A DNA stretch of 64,000 nucleotides. Source: Welwitschia mirabilis (taxonomy: Eukaryota > Gnetophyta > Gnetopsida > Welwitschiales). Of this stretch, positions 45,628 through 59,216 are shown in pieces. The DNA lies in NCBI GenBank assembly GCA_051453625.1, contig JBOZIK010000001.1, positions 71,645,329 to 71,709,328 of the forward strand. Reading direction: 5' to 3'. Every line of letters begins with the position of its first letter. Position 1 is the first letter of the stretch. The notes under the pieces are model-generated. The model saw only the letters and a list, made by a program, of their open reading frames with translations. It ran no database searches and was not told where the DNA came from. The position numbers were made by a program, and so were the translations under genes.

Positions 45628-48600
45628 ATACAAGTACAAAATATCCCTCTAATAATATACAAGCATATATAATAACAATTTTAAACAAAATGAAAAGACC
45701 TACTAAAGGAATTTAATGAGAGCTATCAGAAGAATATAATAGTGATGAAAAATGGAAAATGTACATCAAACAAGTAACTTATAGTGTTTCAGGAAACACA
45801 TCTACTCCACTCTCGGTTGTTAGCTTCAATCCTAAGCTGATCTGGATCTTTATTGATTTTATTTAGGTTTTTAGGTCAACTTGTAACCTTTAGAAATGGA
45901 CTTTTTGAGGCTTAGTCTCAACCTTTAAAGAGCAAAGCTTTTGGTGATGGAAGTGTGCCTAAGTGCACTGGCTCACCAGATCTAAAGTAGAACAATGATG
46001 GACCACATTACTTGGAGTAACATTTTACAAGTACAAGATTTCATATTGTAGATGTGTGTCTTGACCAGAAAGATAACAATAGTATAAATGTCCTTTTTCT
46101 CAAAACAATTGGTGGTCAAAATGTTCCTATTCATTTCTTTATATAGGAGATAAGTACATTGTAAAATGGATCTAACATAATAACAACTATATCTGGTGCA
46201 AGGTAATGTTTAGAAACTAGTCTAAAAAAGTTCTGCTTCCTCTTTGACTAGTCAACCCCTCGAAGCATCTAGTCAAGCTGATTAATTACCATCACTTGAC
46301 TCAGTTAATCCCTTTCTTCTTTGGTCGACCAGAGTAAATCACGTTATTTGATTTGATTAACCCCAACTAATGTCTAGTCGATTGCCTTTTCCTAGCTCTT
46401 GTTTATTCCTCATGAACTTTGGTCGACTGCCTCTGTCTAGGTCTGGTTGCCCCCTATTGTAATCTAGTCTACCCCTCTTAAACTTTGACAATTTTTAAAA
46501 ACGGAATCTTGAGAGAAACATCAATGTCTGTCTGACCTGCAAGGATTCATCAACATGTAACTTTGTAACATATTTAATCTACAGATGATTTGTTAGTTTG
46601 ACATCAATTTGACAACATAACTCAATATACTTCTCTATAAGTATGCTTGATTTAGTGAAAGGTTATGAAGTCCTAACCATATTTGAGGTTTCCCTAGGAA
46701 ACTATCTAAGGATATGCACCTAACAACCTTGATTTTGATTAACCAAATTTAGTTTCATCTTGTAGTTTAATTAGTTTATAGCCTTCTCACTAGAGAGATA
46801 TAGTTCAAGGTCCTCAAGTATTTGTTCCTTCTATTCTAGCATGTTAAGATTATTAACCAAGATTCATTAGTCCCGAGAAAGATATCTAAGAAATATGATC
46901 TACAGTTTAAATTATTTAAGGTGTTTTATGATGTGTAAACATTGTTATATCCATGTTTATTTCTTCCACTTTAAGCATTATCTAAAAGACATAGAAGCCT
47001 AAAACAGAATCATCATTCACAAATTTGTTTGACCATCTAGGGTTTAGTAGAATAGCTACATTTAAAGAATCACTATGCTACTCAAAATGAAAGAGGCTCA
47101 TCCCTCTCATAATTATGTTAGATGTACTTTTGAAAGTAAATTCTGTCACTTTGATTTCCTAAATAAGAAAAATGTTAGTATTCCTTAAAAACCAAAATTA
47201 CTTGATAATCTAAGCTTGATGGATGTCATTCAGTTCCAAAATGTTTTACAAAACTACCTTCATAAGGAAAGAAAGAGGTTATGCTTTTAGATGTCTATAT
47301 TAAAATTTTGTTTGGAGTCTATCTCTTGGATAAGGATAGTTAATAGGTTTAGGCATTCCACTGTAGCTATAAAGCGTTTTCAATGCACATTGCTAGTTGT
47401 TTTTGTAGTTGGCTATAGGGGATTTTGGTTTTTAAATTAGATTTCTCAACCAATCTTAGCTACTTACACTTAAGACTGATTATTGCCTTTATTTTCTTCC
47501 ACAAGCCCTTTACCCATTATACAAGGACACGTTAGGAAAGTAGAGAACCCAAATTCTTTATTTTTGAGGTTTAGTCTTATGAAATACTCTGTCACTCTAG
47601 TTAGTGGATCAAGATTCCTTACCTTTCTTAGATGGGATAGTTCTGAGTAACATATTTTCCTAATGTTCTCAAGGCACGATATAATAGATTTAAAATTTAT
47701 TTTGTCTAGAATGCATATTTTTATATAAAATGTAGATAAGAATGCAAGAACTTACAAAAGGATAATAAATGATTATTTTTATTAATTATCTTTAATAAAA
47801 AGGTTCTTTGAAATATCAAAAGTGCTGGACATAGGCAAGTAGGTGGTAGTAACTGCCACTCTAAAGTACAAGCCTAATGCTAGCAAAGGCTTGTTGGGGA
47901 ATCACTTTACTTCATATATATCATTATCTAACACCATTACTCATGTTTTTATGTCTTTTATACAACTAGTAGTTACATGTATAAGCCTTTGCAAGGGACA
48001 CTTATTAATAATAACTTAATTAAATTAAATTTTTCTTAATTAATTTTAATTTTTTATAAACTTTTATAACCATCACATCATTTTACAAAATAAGACTCTC
48101 AAGTTTGAAATCTAAGATCTGGCATGAACACAAAGGTATATTCGTTAATGGGAATTGGACATCACCCACATCCTCTGCATCAATAATGAAACAAGTGGAT
48201 CTAAGAGCTAGTTTCACATAAAGCCATTGTTGTAGTTTCAGTGTGGTTTTTTCTTTTGTCTTCTTGTAATTAAGAACTCTCACTCTTGTTATCCTAGATT
48301 TCTATCTGTTTTTAATGGAGCTGATCCTTACTAGGGCAATAAGGAACAAGCTTACGGTTAACTTTCTATAATAAGACACTTGAATGCAATAAGAATCTTC
48401 TTCTTTATTAATAATCTTCATATATTAAAGGTACAATAGCTCATAATTATACCAATAGAAACTTGAGAATGTTACAAACAACTTTCAAAGGTTTCACTTG
48501 CAAGAACTCCTTGGCCTTGAGTTTATGAGACTTATATTACATTGTAATAATAAAAACAACAATCTAAAGGCATGACATAAATAATATGTTATTGCATAAT

Positions 48601-48751
48601 CAATTTATTGGACATGGAGATGGAGATATATTATTGTAGAAGGAGGTTAAGGGCCAATTATACATAGACACATCGAGAATGTGTGACTTAGAAAGCCTTC
48701 ATTTTTTCCAAATCCTAGTTCTTCTTAACTAGCTTATGAGTTTATCCATTT

Positions 48752-48828
48752 GATAATTAAAGCAAAGAGGATATTTAGTAATTAATTATATCCACACTAG
48801 AAGTGATCTCTTAATGACTTCCTTTAAG
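48752..48828 (+). repeat. 77-bp contig-end repeat, left of gap
   Basis: Starts GATAATTAAAGCAAAG and ends CTTCCTTTAAG. It is repeated exactly at 48929-49005 on the other side of a 100-N gap, and at 44979-45055 at the right edge of the earlier gap. Confidence 0.95.
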
Positions 48829-48928
48829 NNNNNNNNNNNNNNNNNNNNNNNNNNNNNNNNNNNNNNNNNNNNNNNNNNNNNNNNNNNNNNNNNNNNNNNN
48901 NNNNNNNNNNNNNNNNNNNNNNNNNNNN
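48829..48928. other. Assembly gap (100 N), likely spurious
   Basis: The two flanks overlap by an identical 77 bp, so the true sequence is probably continuous and shorter. Confidence 0.85.
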
Positions 48929-49512
48929 GATAATTAAAGCAAAGAGGATATTTAGTAATTAATTATATCCACACTAGAAGTGATCTCTTAATGACTTCCT
49001 TTAAGTTGAAGTCATTGATCCACATATACAAGATCTAGAAAGTGCTAATAATAAATACAAAAGGTTCTGTTAGAGTCATTTTATAAACTTAAGGCTTTCA
49101 AATTAAAAAGAGTTAAAACTATTATATAAATATTGCACAAGAAGAGAATGAATACTAAGGAGGAGGAAAAAGAAAAAGAAAAAAAACAAAGTGAAAAGAA
49201 GAAGAATCAGCAGCATTACTAGTGAATATAAACTTACAAGCCTACATTTGAAAGTCTTGCATGGTAGCATTGAAAAATTTAGTAGTGACAGCAAACAAAG
49301 GAGAATCATCCAAATCCATAGAATCACCTTATTATAGATTTGGAAATGAGCTTTCTTCCCTTATCATCATTTCTATGAAAGTGCAAAAGTAGTTAATGTT
49401 ACTTACCCTTGTTAGTAGACAAAGTAGTTTCAAACTCCATAGGTAAATGGTTACTTCATGTGTCCATATTTAAGTTTTAAAAAAACTTGGTTTTGTTTAC
49501 TATGAAGATTAA

Positions 49513-52500
49513 GAAGATAAGATGACTTATATCAACTTATGTTAAGGGTTCCACATGGAATAACACTAAAGAAGGGTAAGGAAAGTGAATCATGGACAAG
49601 GAATAAGATTACCACACCGAGGAGAAGTGTATTTAGATCCCCCTTTAGGTATCCCAATCAAACGTGTCTAAAGATAAGAAGAATAATGGATTGAAAGGCT
49701 TGTTTCCTCCTCAATGAGACTTTATAGTCTAAGAAGAGTAATATCTAATAATGAAAATAAGTGCGGAACTACTTCCTAATACTAAATAAGCTATGACTTT
49801 GTTTTCTTATTAATTTAAAAAAGTCATTAGGTATTTTATTAATATAATACACCTCTCTTCCTAGGAGATATATGTTACACTCTTATTTGCATTATAAGCT
49901 AGCTTTTATTTTCTAGTTTAAAATTCCAAACTATTTTCAGCTCATCCAACTAATCTAGAAGATGTTTAGCATCTTCTTGATCATATAGCCTATGTATGTA
50001 ACTTTTACTATAAAATGGACGTGAAACCATATCTATAAAATATTATATAGAGTAAATACTTGATCTTATTTTTTGAAAATTAAACATCAAACTAATTATC
50101 TTGATAGGATTTAATTAACCCTTAAAATATTAGAACTTCATAGTCTATGGTATTAAATTATGAGTTGGGCATATAACATAGTTAATTTAATCCATGTTTA
50201 TAAGTTGTGAGCTTCCTTGTCTTAGATTTAAGTCCTATAGTGTGTGACTTAGATTGTGATTATACCTAAGTATTTAAAGCACTCTAGAAATTGACTGTAA
50301 CATCTTAGTCAAAAATCACAAGTAATACTTGGACATTTGATAACTAGTTTCTAAGCCATAGATGAATCACAAGTAATACTTAGACATGTTTTCATTTAAG
50401 TAAGTAAACCAATAATCCTAGTAAGTTTTGTATGATTTCCCATGAACTAGCTTCTTTAAGAAATAAATTATATTAAATTTTATATAAAGGTTGATTAATA
50501 GGTTGTAAAGTTTCTCTGAATAAGATTGTATGATAGAGGGGTCTTATTATAGTTTCATTAAAAAAATTCAAATTAAATAAGTTAGTAAGGTAATTAGGAA
50601 CTTCCTTTCCTTGATTTAGGGATTTCTTATCTTTCCCAGTTTTATGACATAAAAATCATTAGAGCTTCAATCCTAATTTGATAATATTTGAAGAACTTTA
50701 ATATGAGTTAAGTTTTTTAGTAACCAATAATTTTACATTCTCAATGACTTGGTTTTTAATATTTATTATATATTATGTGTTATCTGTTATTCATATATAT
50801 GTTGAATAGAGATATAGTCATTTGGAGTACTTATTGGTTATTTATATTAATATGACTACTCATACTTCTCTTCATAGCCCACTTAGTGTTATTTTGGGTG
50901 ATGATAAATTTTTATTATAATCCTAATGTATTCTATTTACATGTTATGATATTTAAGACTATACAAGTGCATTAAATGTCTTTATGCTTATGAACTACTA
51001 TTCAAGATGGCTACAAATAATGTTCCATTCTGAATTATGAATTCTAGAAATAGTAATATACATTATAAGTTCTAAAGAAATTATTATAAGTAAGATTAAA
51101 TCTTTATGGATGGGCAATTATTTCATTTTATTCAATATGCATGAAAAAAGGTAGAGGTGCAAAGGACTTTGAATAATAAAACAAGATGGCTATGATTTAT
51201 AATGAAGGAAAAGATTTCTTATAGACATGTTAAATCTAAAAAACTTGAGAAGGATCTTATGAATATTTTCATTCCTTGTATCATATGACTTATTCCAGTC
51301 TTTCATAATGCCTTCATTATAATTATTGACTTGAATACATGGAAATTATTAATGAATAATGGAAAATTCTATTACTATCCAAAATTTTCTAGCATATACA
51401 TTACTATGGAGATTGGTCATGATGGAAAATAGGAAGGGTATCTTATTTTATCTAATTAAATAAGTTTAATAGATATGATTTTTTAAACATAAATGTAAAC
51501 AAAGATAAATAATCTAGAAAAAGGATAAAATTGTTTTTTCATTAATTTTAATCTTAGCACATGTCAATTCCTAGTATTATTCATTTTGTCATGTGAAGTT
51601 TCTTCATATAAAACCGTAGGAGAACCCTTGAGGAATTCATTAGACTTTTTAATATAAGAGCTTTATCATCTTTTAAATTTGTTTGAATCATTTATTTTTA
51701 AGAGATCACCTAATTTGAGAAGCCTTTTGCATTCTATGGGGAAAATCTACTAACTTGTAATTTTTGGCACTTTTCTTGTGACATACAATGTTTCTATTTT
51801 TCAAAATATGTTATTTAGCCATGTAATCAATAATTTGATAGAATACAATTAACAATAAAAGTGTCAAAGTTATTTTATAGCCCTGGCACTTTATCTACCC
51901 TCTTCTAGTCAAATCCCTATTTCATTCCACTAATACTTTCCTCCACTTCTTTTTCTCTAGAATCATGTCAAAACACATTTGTAGTACATCCTTGATACTT
52001 TTTTGCAACATACCACTAATGCTTCAACATAGTACATCGTTGATACTTTTTTGTGATATCACTAGTTGTGCTTTTAGAACAAAATCATATGACCACTTTC
52101 TCTTGATTGGAAATCAACAAGCATGAAACATATTTTTATTGCAAGTGTAAGAATTGCAGCTATAGCTCATGAATTCATGATCTAGCCATTTCTAAGGTCT
52201 TCTTTTATAACTCAAATGGATTCAAATCAATTCTTCATGATCATAAGATCTTGGTGAATGTCATTATTGCCAATGATGCCATATGAAACAATCCTTATGA
52301 AATTAAACTCTAGAGAGGCTATCCACATGCATTAATTGCTGAGTCATTCACTTAAATTTGTAAAATTATCCTTCACAAGAGAGGAAGAAGTAGCAAGATT
52401 ATAGATCTCTTAAAACCATTTGATAATTAGGCCATGTTGGTTTTGAAATTACTCATTTTAGATAGGCATTTTAATAAAATTTATGAAATTAATCTTCGTT

Positions 52501-55500
52501 TCCTTTCAAATATGAATGAAGACCTTCAGATGGACCTTCCTTATTTCCTTTCCCCTTACTAATTCAGTTTTGTATGCTTTCCACAATAGGAAAATAAGGT
52601 ATGAAGGACTTATTTGCCACTATTATCAATAGAGGATTTAGATGAATATGAACATAATAACTTGATATTACATTATTCTTACTATCATTAGAAAAAAGCT
52701 TTTGTAGCATTGACCTATGTATCATGAGAAAGATAAGAATCATGGCCTCTTTGCACTAGATTAGTGTGCTACCAATGTACTTGCAAATGAAAAGAAGGAA
52801 TAATAATTGTAAGAAGAAGAATCCATAGAGGTTAAACTAACTACTTCTAGAAAATCTCTTCCAAACTTTGAAAATGATTATGCTTTTACTAGCATTGGTT
52901 ACTCTATCCATCTGAAAATTCGAACTCTTAGAACTAGAATAGCGTGAATAACTAAGTTGAATTCTATTATGTGTGAAAATATTCTCTCTAATTTTTCATA
53001 ATTTTAAAACCCTCCACTATGTTTTTCTAGTTAATAAAAATTACCTTTCCTCAAAATAATAAACTATTGGAATTAATGAAAGTCTTATCATGTTTTAATC
53101 AATATCAAAGAATGAGTCATTTATTAATAAATTCCTAAATTATTACATATGTTAATTTAATAATCTTTCATCTCAAGGGATCCCACTCTTGTAGAAAAGG
53201 TATAGATGTCATGTGCAACTTTTGGCTCACAACATGAGATGAATCTAAGACAGGGTATAGGGTCAAACTAGTTTAGTTAGAGCCCTTAACAAGGTTAAAC
53301 TAGTCACTTGATGAACTGAAAGAGACAACCTGAAGGGTAGACCTTATTGGCTAAACACATACCTAATTACCCTTCATTTTACATGGCTATTTTTTGTTGC
53401 TAAATTAATGAAAGATGTTATCTAATATTTAAGAATACTTTCCACTTTTTTATACAAATTTATTCTTTTTTTAAAATGTAATTATTCTAATGCTTATGAA
53501 TGATTAAGGTGTAAACATATACTAATATCTTAAAAATAATAAGTTAACTATTATAGTTTTATTAATCGAGCCTTTCTATTTTTACTTGAAAAGTAAGATC
53601 TTATGAAATAATTTCCATTTATTCATTCTATAATAGCTACTTTCCTATTTGTTCCATTAAGTCTTATAAAGAATATTCATATTTTTGGCTAGAACTAGGG
53701 ATCCAAGTTAAGAGTGGGGAGCTTTATTTACCTATCAAGCTATCTCTCACATTTATTCCTCCATGAACTAAAGAAGGAAATATAATATTCCTATGTAACC
53801 TAGACTTAACTCAACGGGTGATATAATCCATCATAGATATGGATGCCAACGTAGTGTAAGCTTAAGAAAAATAGCATAATCTTATCCATCATAAACATGA
53901 AGGTGATATGTTCATGCCACCTAGCCTTCATTGCAAGAATAAATAAGCATGCAAAATACGGGTCTCATAAGATCCATGAAATAAACATTCAATTTATGCA
54001 AGCTAGAATGAAAAGGAGAATCAGCAAATAAATATTAAAGTAAAATCATGCCTCGGCCAATTCTAAGCATAACAAGTATGAAACAATCACAACTTGATAT
54101 CAAAGGAATGCATCAAAAACATGTAACACTTTATTATCTAAAAAGTAAAAGCATAAAATCTAAAGATCTACTCATGCTAAACTAAGAAACATTATGCTAG
54201 CTTTGGTAGCTAGCCCATCCTTATGGAAGGCTTAGAAAGGACTCAAGATTGAAACTTCAATCTTTTTGACAATGATATGATATGAAGTAATTTCTTCAAG
54301 TGTAGAGAGGTAGGGTATTTAGAGGCCATAATTAGGATTTACAATTAGAATTTCAAAGGCCTAATAAGGGCATTTTAAAAAATGCCTGAAGTGTCTAAAA
54401 TTATTTGGTTAAATTAAGGGGTTCTTCTTAGAAAATATTCCTCATTCATCTTCTATTTGTGAAAATGATTGAATTGCTTGTAGTAAGAGAACTCGAGAAC
54501 ATGAGTTGGGTACTATCTTGCGCAGAGTAACTAGTGCCACCACTCTTAGAACTAGCACCATTGCCACTTATGCTTATCACACTTCCATCTTCTCCTGATG
54601 ATATATTTATCCTATAAAATAATACTGTTAAGGAAAATTTTTAGTAAACAGGATTTCCATAGCTTTATGCATAATAAATACATAAAACCATTGTGATGAT
54701 TAATTAAGCATGCTAACAAGGGCTTCTACTTGATATAAATGTTAATTTTTGCATGCTATCACATTTCCTAACCAATCTTTTGCTAGTCCTTTAGTAAAAA
54801 GGTGTGTTGAAAAAATTAGATAACATGGCAAAAATTGAAAACTAACTCAATTCAGTATAAAATATGAAGGACTTTTGAAAACCATTGTGACCACTCTAGT
54901 GTAAAATTACACTTAAGAAAAAGATAGAACATGAAAAGTAAGTACTTAAGTGCAAATGCCAGTCCTTTTAACTAAGGCTAAAGTTTGTTCTCAATGTTTG
55001 AAAGATGAAAAATTGAATGTGAACAGAATGAGGAATGAATGATGTATGTGCTAATGTGATTAAAAATGAGTTAAAAAGGAAAATTAATAAAAATAAAATG
55101 TGCAATGCATGATTAAAATAAAAAAGATGAAATTCAAACTAATGCAAATGAGAGACTAAAAGTAAAGGATAAAGCTTTGGTTGTAATATCTTAGAATTCT
55201 AAATCTAAAATGTATAACTACACAAAGATTGAAAAATGACTAAAAGAGTAGGAAGAATGAGAAGTAAATGTGATGATTTTCAAATGGAAGAATAAATGAT
55301 GAATCTAAATTAGTCAATTTCAATAAATTTTTAATAGAAACTCAAGTACTAGAAACATAGGAAATTTGATGTAGAATGTCTATGTAAAAAGGAAATCTAT
55401 CTGCACAGGTAAGGTAGCAACACCGATTAGGAAGGCTGATGGCGCTAACTCTATTAAGAGTCATGCATAAAATCTCATGTTTTAGGGCCTTAAAACTGAA

Positions 55501-55700
55501 TTAAAGATTTTAAAAGTAAATTAAATATTTTAAAGTTAAGTCTCAGTTTAGAATAAAAAACAAATTGATTGAAACAAAAATTTATATTAATTATCTATTA
55601 AGTTTAAAAGACATTATAATAAAGCGGGATACAAGTACAATGCAGTTATTACACCTAAAAAATGAAGTGAAGAAGGCTAATAAAGTGAAAGAAATTTAGC
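49513..55700. other. AT-rich sequence, no gene recognised
   Basis: I see no domain motif, RNA gene or LTR edge that I can defend. A 24-bp phrase, TAGTACATC(C/G)TTGATACTTTTTTG, occurs twice 48 bp apart (about 51,982 and 52,030). Given the flanks, this is probably decayed retroelement sequence. Confidence 0.4.
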
Positions 55701-56760
55701 TCAAAGACCTTCTATAAGAGGCCAACCTCTCTAACTTTTCACCCATCTCTTTTTACCTCTTAGACATCTCCTTTTGTTTCTTTACAATTATTTTTATATG
55801 CCCTCATAACTTCCCAATTCAAGTCTTTTGAGATTTAGGGACTTCTTCTAAAAAGGCATCCTTGAAGAATTGGAGGAATGTCTATGTGTAGCAAAAGGAT
55901 GAGTGGAAGAACATGGAGAAGAAGGAGTATGAGAGATTTTACCAATAGAAGCCTTTACCTTTTATCTTGTAGTGGATGAAGAGTACAAAGAAGTAGGAGC
56001 TTGAGAAGGAGGAGGAATCCTTTGAGGATGTTCTTTTTCTTATTCTTGAATTTCTTGAAGACCCCTTGGAATATAATCTTGATTCTTACAATTACTAAGT
56101 TAGGTAATCACTCTAGGGATAATGGTATCTATGAATATCCTCTCCCATCCCTTAAAGTCTAGGATGTGAGCTAAGACATTGTAGATTAAATTTGAAACTA
56201 GAAAAAAGAATATAAGATTACTCTTGAGGGCCATAGTATTGGCTATGATAGTAAAAAAACATTTAACAATGTAAAAGGATTTACTATCTTGGATAATCCT
56301 AATCATATTAAGGTGATTACTATAGGCATCAATTACATGAGATGTGAACAAAATAATTCAAATAATAAACCTAAAAAAGTGCAAGTTAGTTATTATAGAG
56401 TTATTTACAAGGTAGGGCTTACTTTTTATTTGGTGCATATTTAACATTAGGTGTAGCACAACAATAGATAAGGGATTTGATAAGATTATAAGAAAAACTA
56501 TCATAATGCTCAACTACTAATGAGGCTTCTACAACATTAAGGGAAATAACAAAGGAAGTGTATCAAATAGAGGCATGGATTACTCAAGGGTTATCTTCAT
56601 CAATTTTTGCATTCTTATAAAACTCTAAAATAGCCTTTGGGAAGTAGGAGGTGCCATCCTCCTATAGCAAATAATTCCAATTTCTTACTTGAATTTTATA
56701 ATGGTAGAAAGGTGTAAACAAAGAAAGGAATGACGTAAAGATGCCTTCTTCCAAAAATAG
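55700..56760 (-). pseudogene. Possible env-like / plant transposon protein ORF of an Athila-like element
   Basis: On the minus strand a decayed frame reads DGTSYFPKAILEFYKNAKID (about 56,660-56,600), then ASI and YTSFVISLNVVEASL. The pattern is FY.NA.(I)DED followed by a hydrophobic strand, as in the putative plant transposon protein domain. An open frame at 56351-56100 (hydrophobic, ending GWERIFIDTIIPRVIT) and a Ser/Pro-rich tail follow. It lies downstream, in the minus direction, of Athila-like gag-protease. Athila-lineage elements carry an extra ORF after pol, which fits. The assignment is tentative. Confidence 0.35.
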
Positions 56761-58052
56761 GCCTCTATTCTACTAATGGTAGCCTAAAATGACAAAATAG
56801 AAGAAAGAAAAGAAATGGAAATGAAAGAAAAATGGAAATGGAGGTTAAAAAAGTGAAAAACGGAGTGAAAGAAGAATAGACAAATTTTAAATATGAAAAT
56901 GAACTCACCAATGAGCTATAAACCAAAAGGAAACTGAAATAGCACCATAAGAAAAATTTGGATGCATAACAAAAAGAACAAATGATGATGCCAATGAAAC
57001 ATGGAGACTTAGCCCAAGTGAACTTAAGAAGGGTTATAATACAGTGAAGATCATAGGACCCATGAGTGTCTGGTGTGTATGGCTCAGAAATTAGGGGGTT
57101 TGTAGATAGTAGATGAAATGAGGATCATTGGATGACTATATTTTATTAATGGTTTAGATCGATTTTACCTTAGACCTAGACATTAGTGGAGTAGTTAAAT
57201 CACAAAAAACATAATATTTTTATTAGTATTCTTTTTCATAGAAAGAAAATCAAAGAATTATGGTTTGAGATGGATGATGGAAGTGAGTGAAAATGTGATG
57301 AAATGAATGAATGAAATAATAAATTCTAGCATGCATCTCATGAATAAATGAAACAAGATAAATACAAGCTATTAGTCTTATTTATTTACATAATTTTGGG
57401 TAGATATTTTATCAAGACAAAGAAAAGTCTAAATCAATAAATCTTTGCAACTCCACAACTAGACAAAGAATCTCAAATTTATTAGTTAAAACAAGCAAAC
57501 AAAAGATCTGTCCAATCCCACCTTAATTTAATTCCTTTTCCTTAATTTTCCATGGGCATTCAAGTTTCAAGCATTTGATCGTATTAAGTATTTAGTGATA
57601 GTTCTTCCAATAGATTTAACATATTATACAAGAAGGATTCAATGCCACATTACTACTAAGCATCTATAGCCCCAATGTATATGAATGTTTTACAAATGAA
57701 TTATTAGAGATGTATTGCCAATAGGCATCCATAGCCTCGATGTAGTTAAGTAAATCCAATAGAAATGATCATAAGGATGTGCTAAAGAGCTTCAAGGTTT
57801 TTCTTAGTTTTCTTTGCTCTTTATTATATAAGTTTTTTAAAAAATATATTTATAGCACATGAAAGGAGTCATTGGCTCATTAGCCTAATAAAAAAATGAT
57901 CTCATCCTCATGAATGCTTTGAAACAAAGAAATACCATGAAAGAAGAAAATGTACTTTTCCCCTCATTCCAAATTAGAGGTCTCTAAATGCATGGAAATC
58001 CTAATAAAGAATTCAAAAATTCAAAGGACTAGCTAATAGAAAAGAAAAAACC
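56761..58052. other. AT-rich sequence, no gene recognised
   Basis: RT, RNase H and integrase would be expected here if the flanking Athila-like pieces belonged to one complete element. None is readable. Either pol was deleted or the pieces come from different insertions. Confidence 0.4.
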
Positions 58053-59116
58053 TATAAAAATTTAACTAAGCTTCAAAAAAGTAAAAGATCTTTTTATTTA
58101 TGGATTAAAGAAAAGACCATTAACTAAGATTAGTGAGTCTCATGAACTCATAAGATGATGGAAGGAGTCAATGAACTGTAGGTGATGAAGGGTTATATGG
58201 AGGTAAGTTGGATGAATGAAAGTGGCTAAAGTGTAAGTAATGTAAATGGAAATGATTAGGGTTTTCTATAAAAAGAGCATCCTTGGATACATGAGGGTTT
58301 TCCATAGTTTGATCCTAGCATCTTAAGGCTCGAGTAGATAAATTTAAGATCATTTGATAAAATCAAGTTAGATTCATAATATTAGTGTGTTCTTATGGAT
58401 GAGGATGAAAAATTTAAATGATTAGGATTTTTACAATGGAAAAAATAAGATGGTTGATTAAGTAATAATTTAGGCTTAGCAATGTTTTTATGACAAGAAT
58501 ACACACATGAGTTGAAAGACTAAAGAAAGGTATGAAGGAAGTACTCATTAAGGTTCAAACATTCTAAATCATAAAAGGATCATCTTATTCCTTACTCTTG
58601 CTTAACTAATAATTCTTGTAAAATATGTTTCTTTGATGAAGACGTAAATGAATTAGAAATCAATAAATGAGAAGGGTCATCATCAGAGATATATCTTAAA
58701 TCTTGAAGAGATAAGTCCATGTTAAAAGAAGCATTATTTTTAAGATTAACATATGAATCATAATTTAAAGAAAATAATAATAGAGGAAAAACATTTTTGT
58801 CATAGTAAGGAGGATTAAGTTCATAAAACTTTCAACAAACTCCACTGATTTCAAATCATTAGGCTTCTTTATGGTATTAAAGATATTCAACTCAATAGTC
58901 ATGTTACTAAAAGAAATATTCACAAGAACATTTTTAAAATTGATAAGAGAATTAGAAGCAGCAAGAAAAGGTCTTTCCAAGATAATCAGAATTATGTGAC
59001 TTCTAGTCTTTTCCATCTATAAAGCTATAAGATCCACAGAAAAGTAGTAATTTTCTACTTGAACAATCACATTATCTATTATACCTAAAGGCACTTTCAA
59101 AGAATTATAAGCTAAT
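58053..59116 (-). pseudogene. Athila-like Ty3/gypsy protease region, copy 1
   Basis: The minus frame at 59016-58765 reads LIILERPFLAASNSLINF, then ISFSNMTIELNIFNTIKKPN, the C-terminal half of the Athila-type protease (ILGRPFLA...GNMTVELNIFN). Gly of ILGRPF is Glu here. The copy ends at a gap. It is about 88% similar by eye to 59217-60280, offset 1164 bp. Confidence 0.7.
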
Positions 59117-59216
59117 NNNNNNNNNNNNNNNNNNNNNNNNNNNNNNNNNNNNNNNNNNNNNNNNNNNNNNNNNNNNNNNNNNNNNNNNNNNNNNNNNNNN
59201 NNNNNNNNNNNNNNNN
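59117..59216. other. Assembly gap (100 N)
   Basis: The gap lies at the junction of two homologous 1.06-kb segments. Its right flank starts with 74 bases identical to 58053-58126. Confidence 0.95.

Larger units (their letters stand above)
45636..49512. repeat. Tandem duplication, copy B, beginning with a truncated LTR (45636-46622)
   Basis: The left 987 bp are a third copy of the SIRE-like LTR without its PBS-proximal 100 bp. The rest parallels 42376-45627. The join at 45,628-45,636 passes directly from the end of unit A (GTTTACCATGAATATTAA) into LTR sequence (AAAATATCCCTCT), as expected for a tandem duplication breakpoint. Confidence 0.85.

Noticed and set aside
45636-46622. Solo LTR from LTR-LTR recombination
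   Set aside because: Its flank is the same as that of the LTR at 41281, and the left edge is truncated mid-LTR at a duplication junction, so it belongs to a tandem duplication.
49103-49327. Minus-strand 74-codon hydrophobic frame
   Set aside because: A Leu/Phe-rich frame produced by an A-rich plus strand inside the tandem duplication. Copy A does not keep it.
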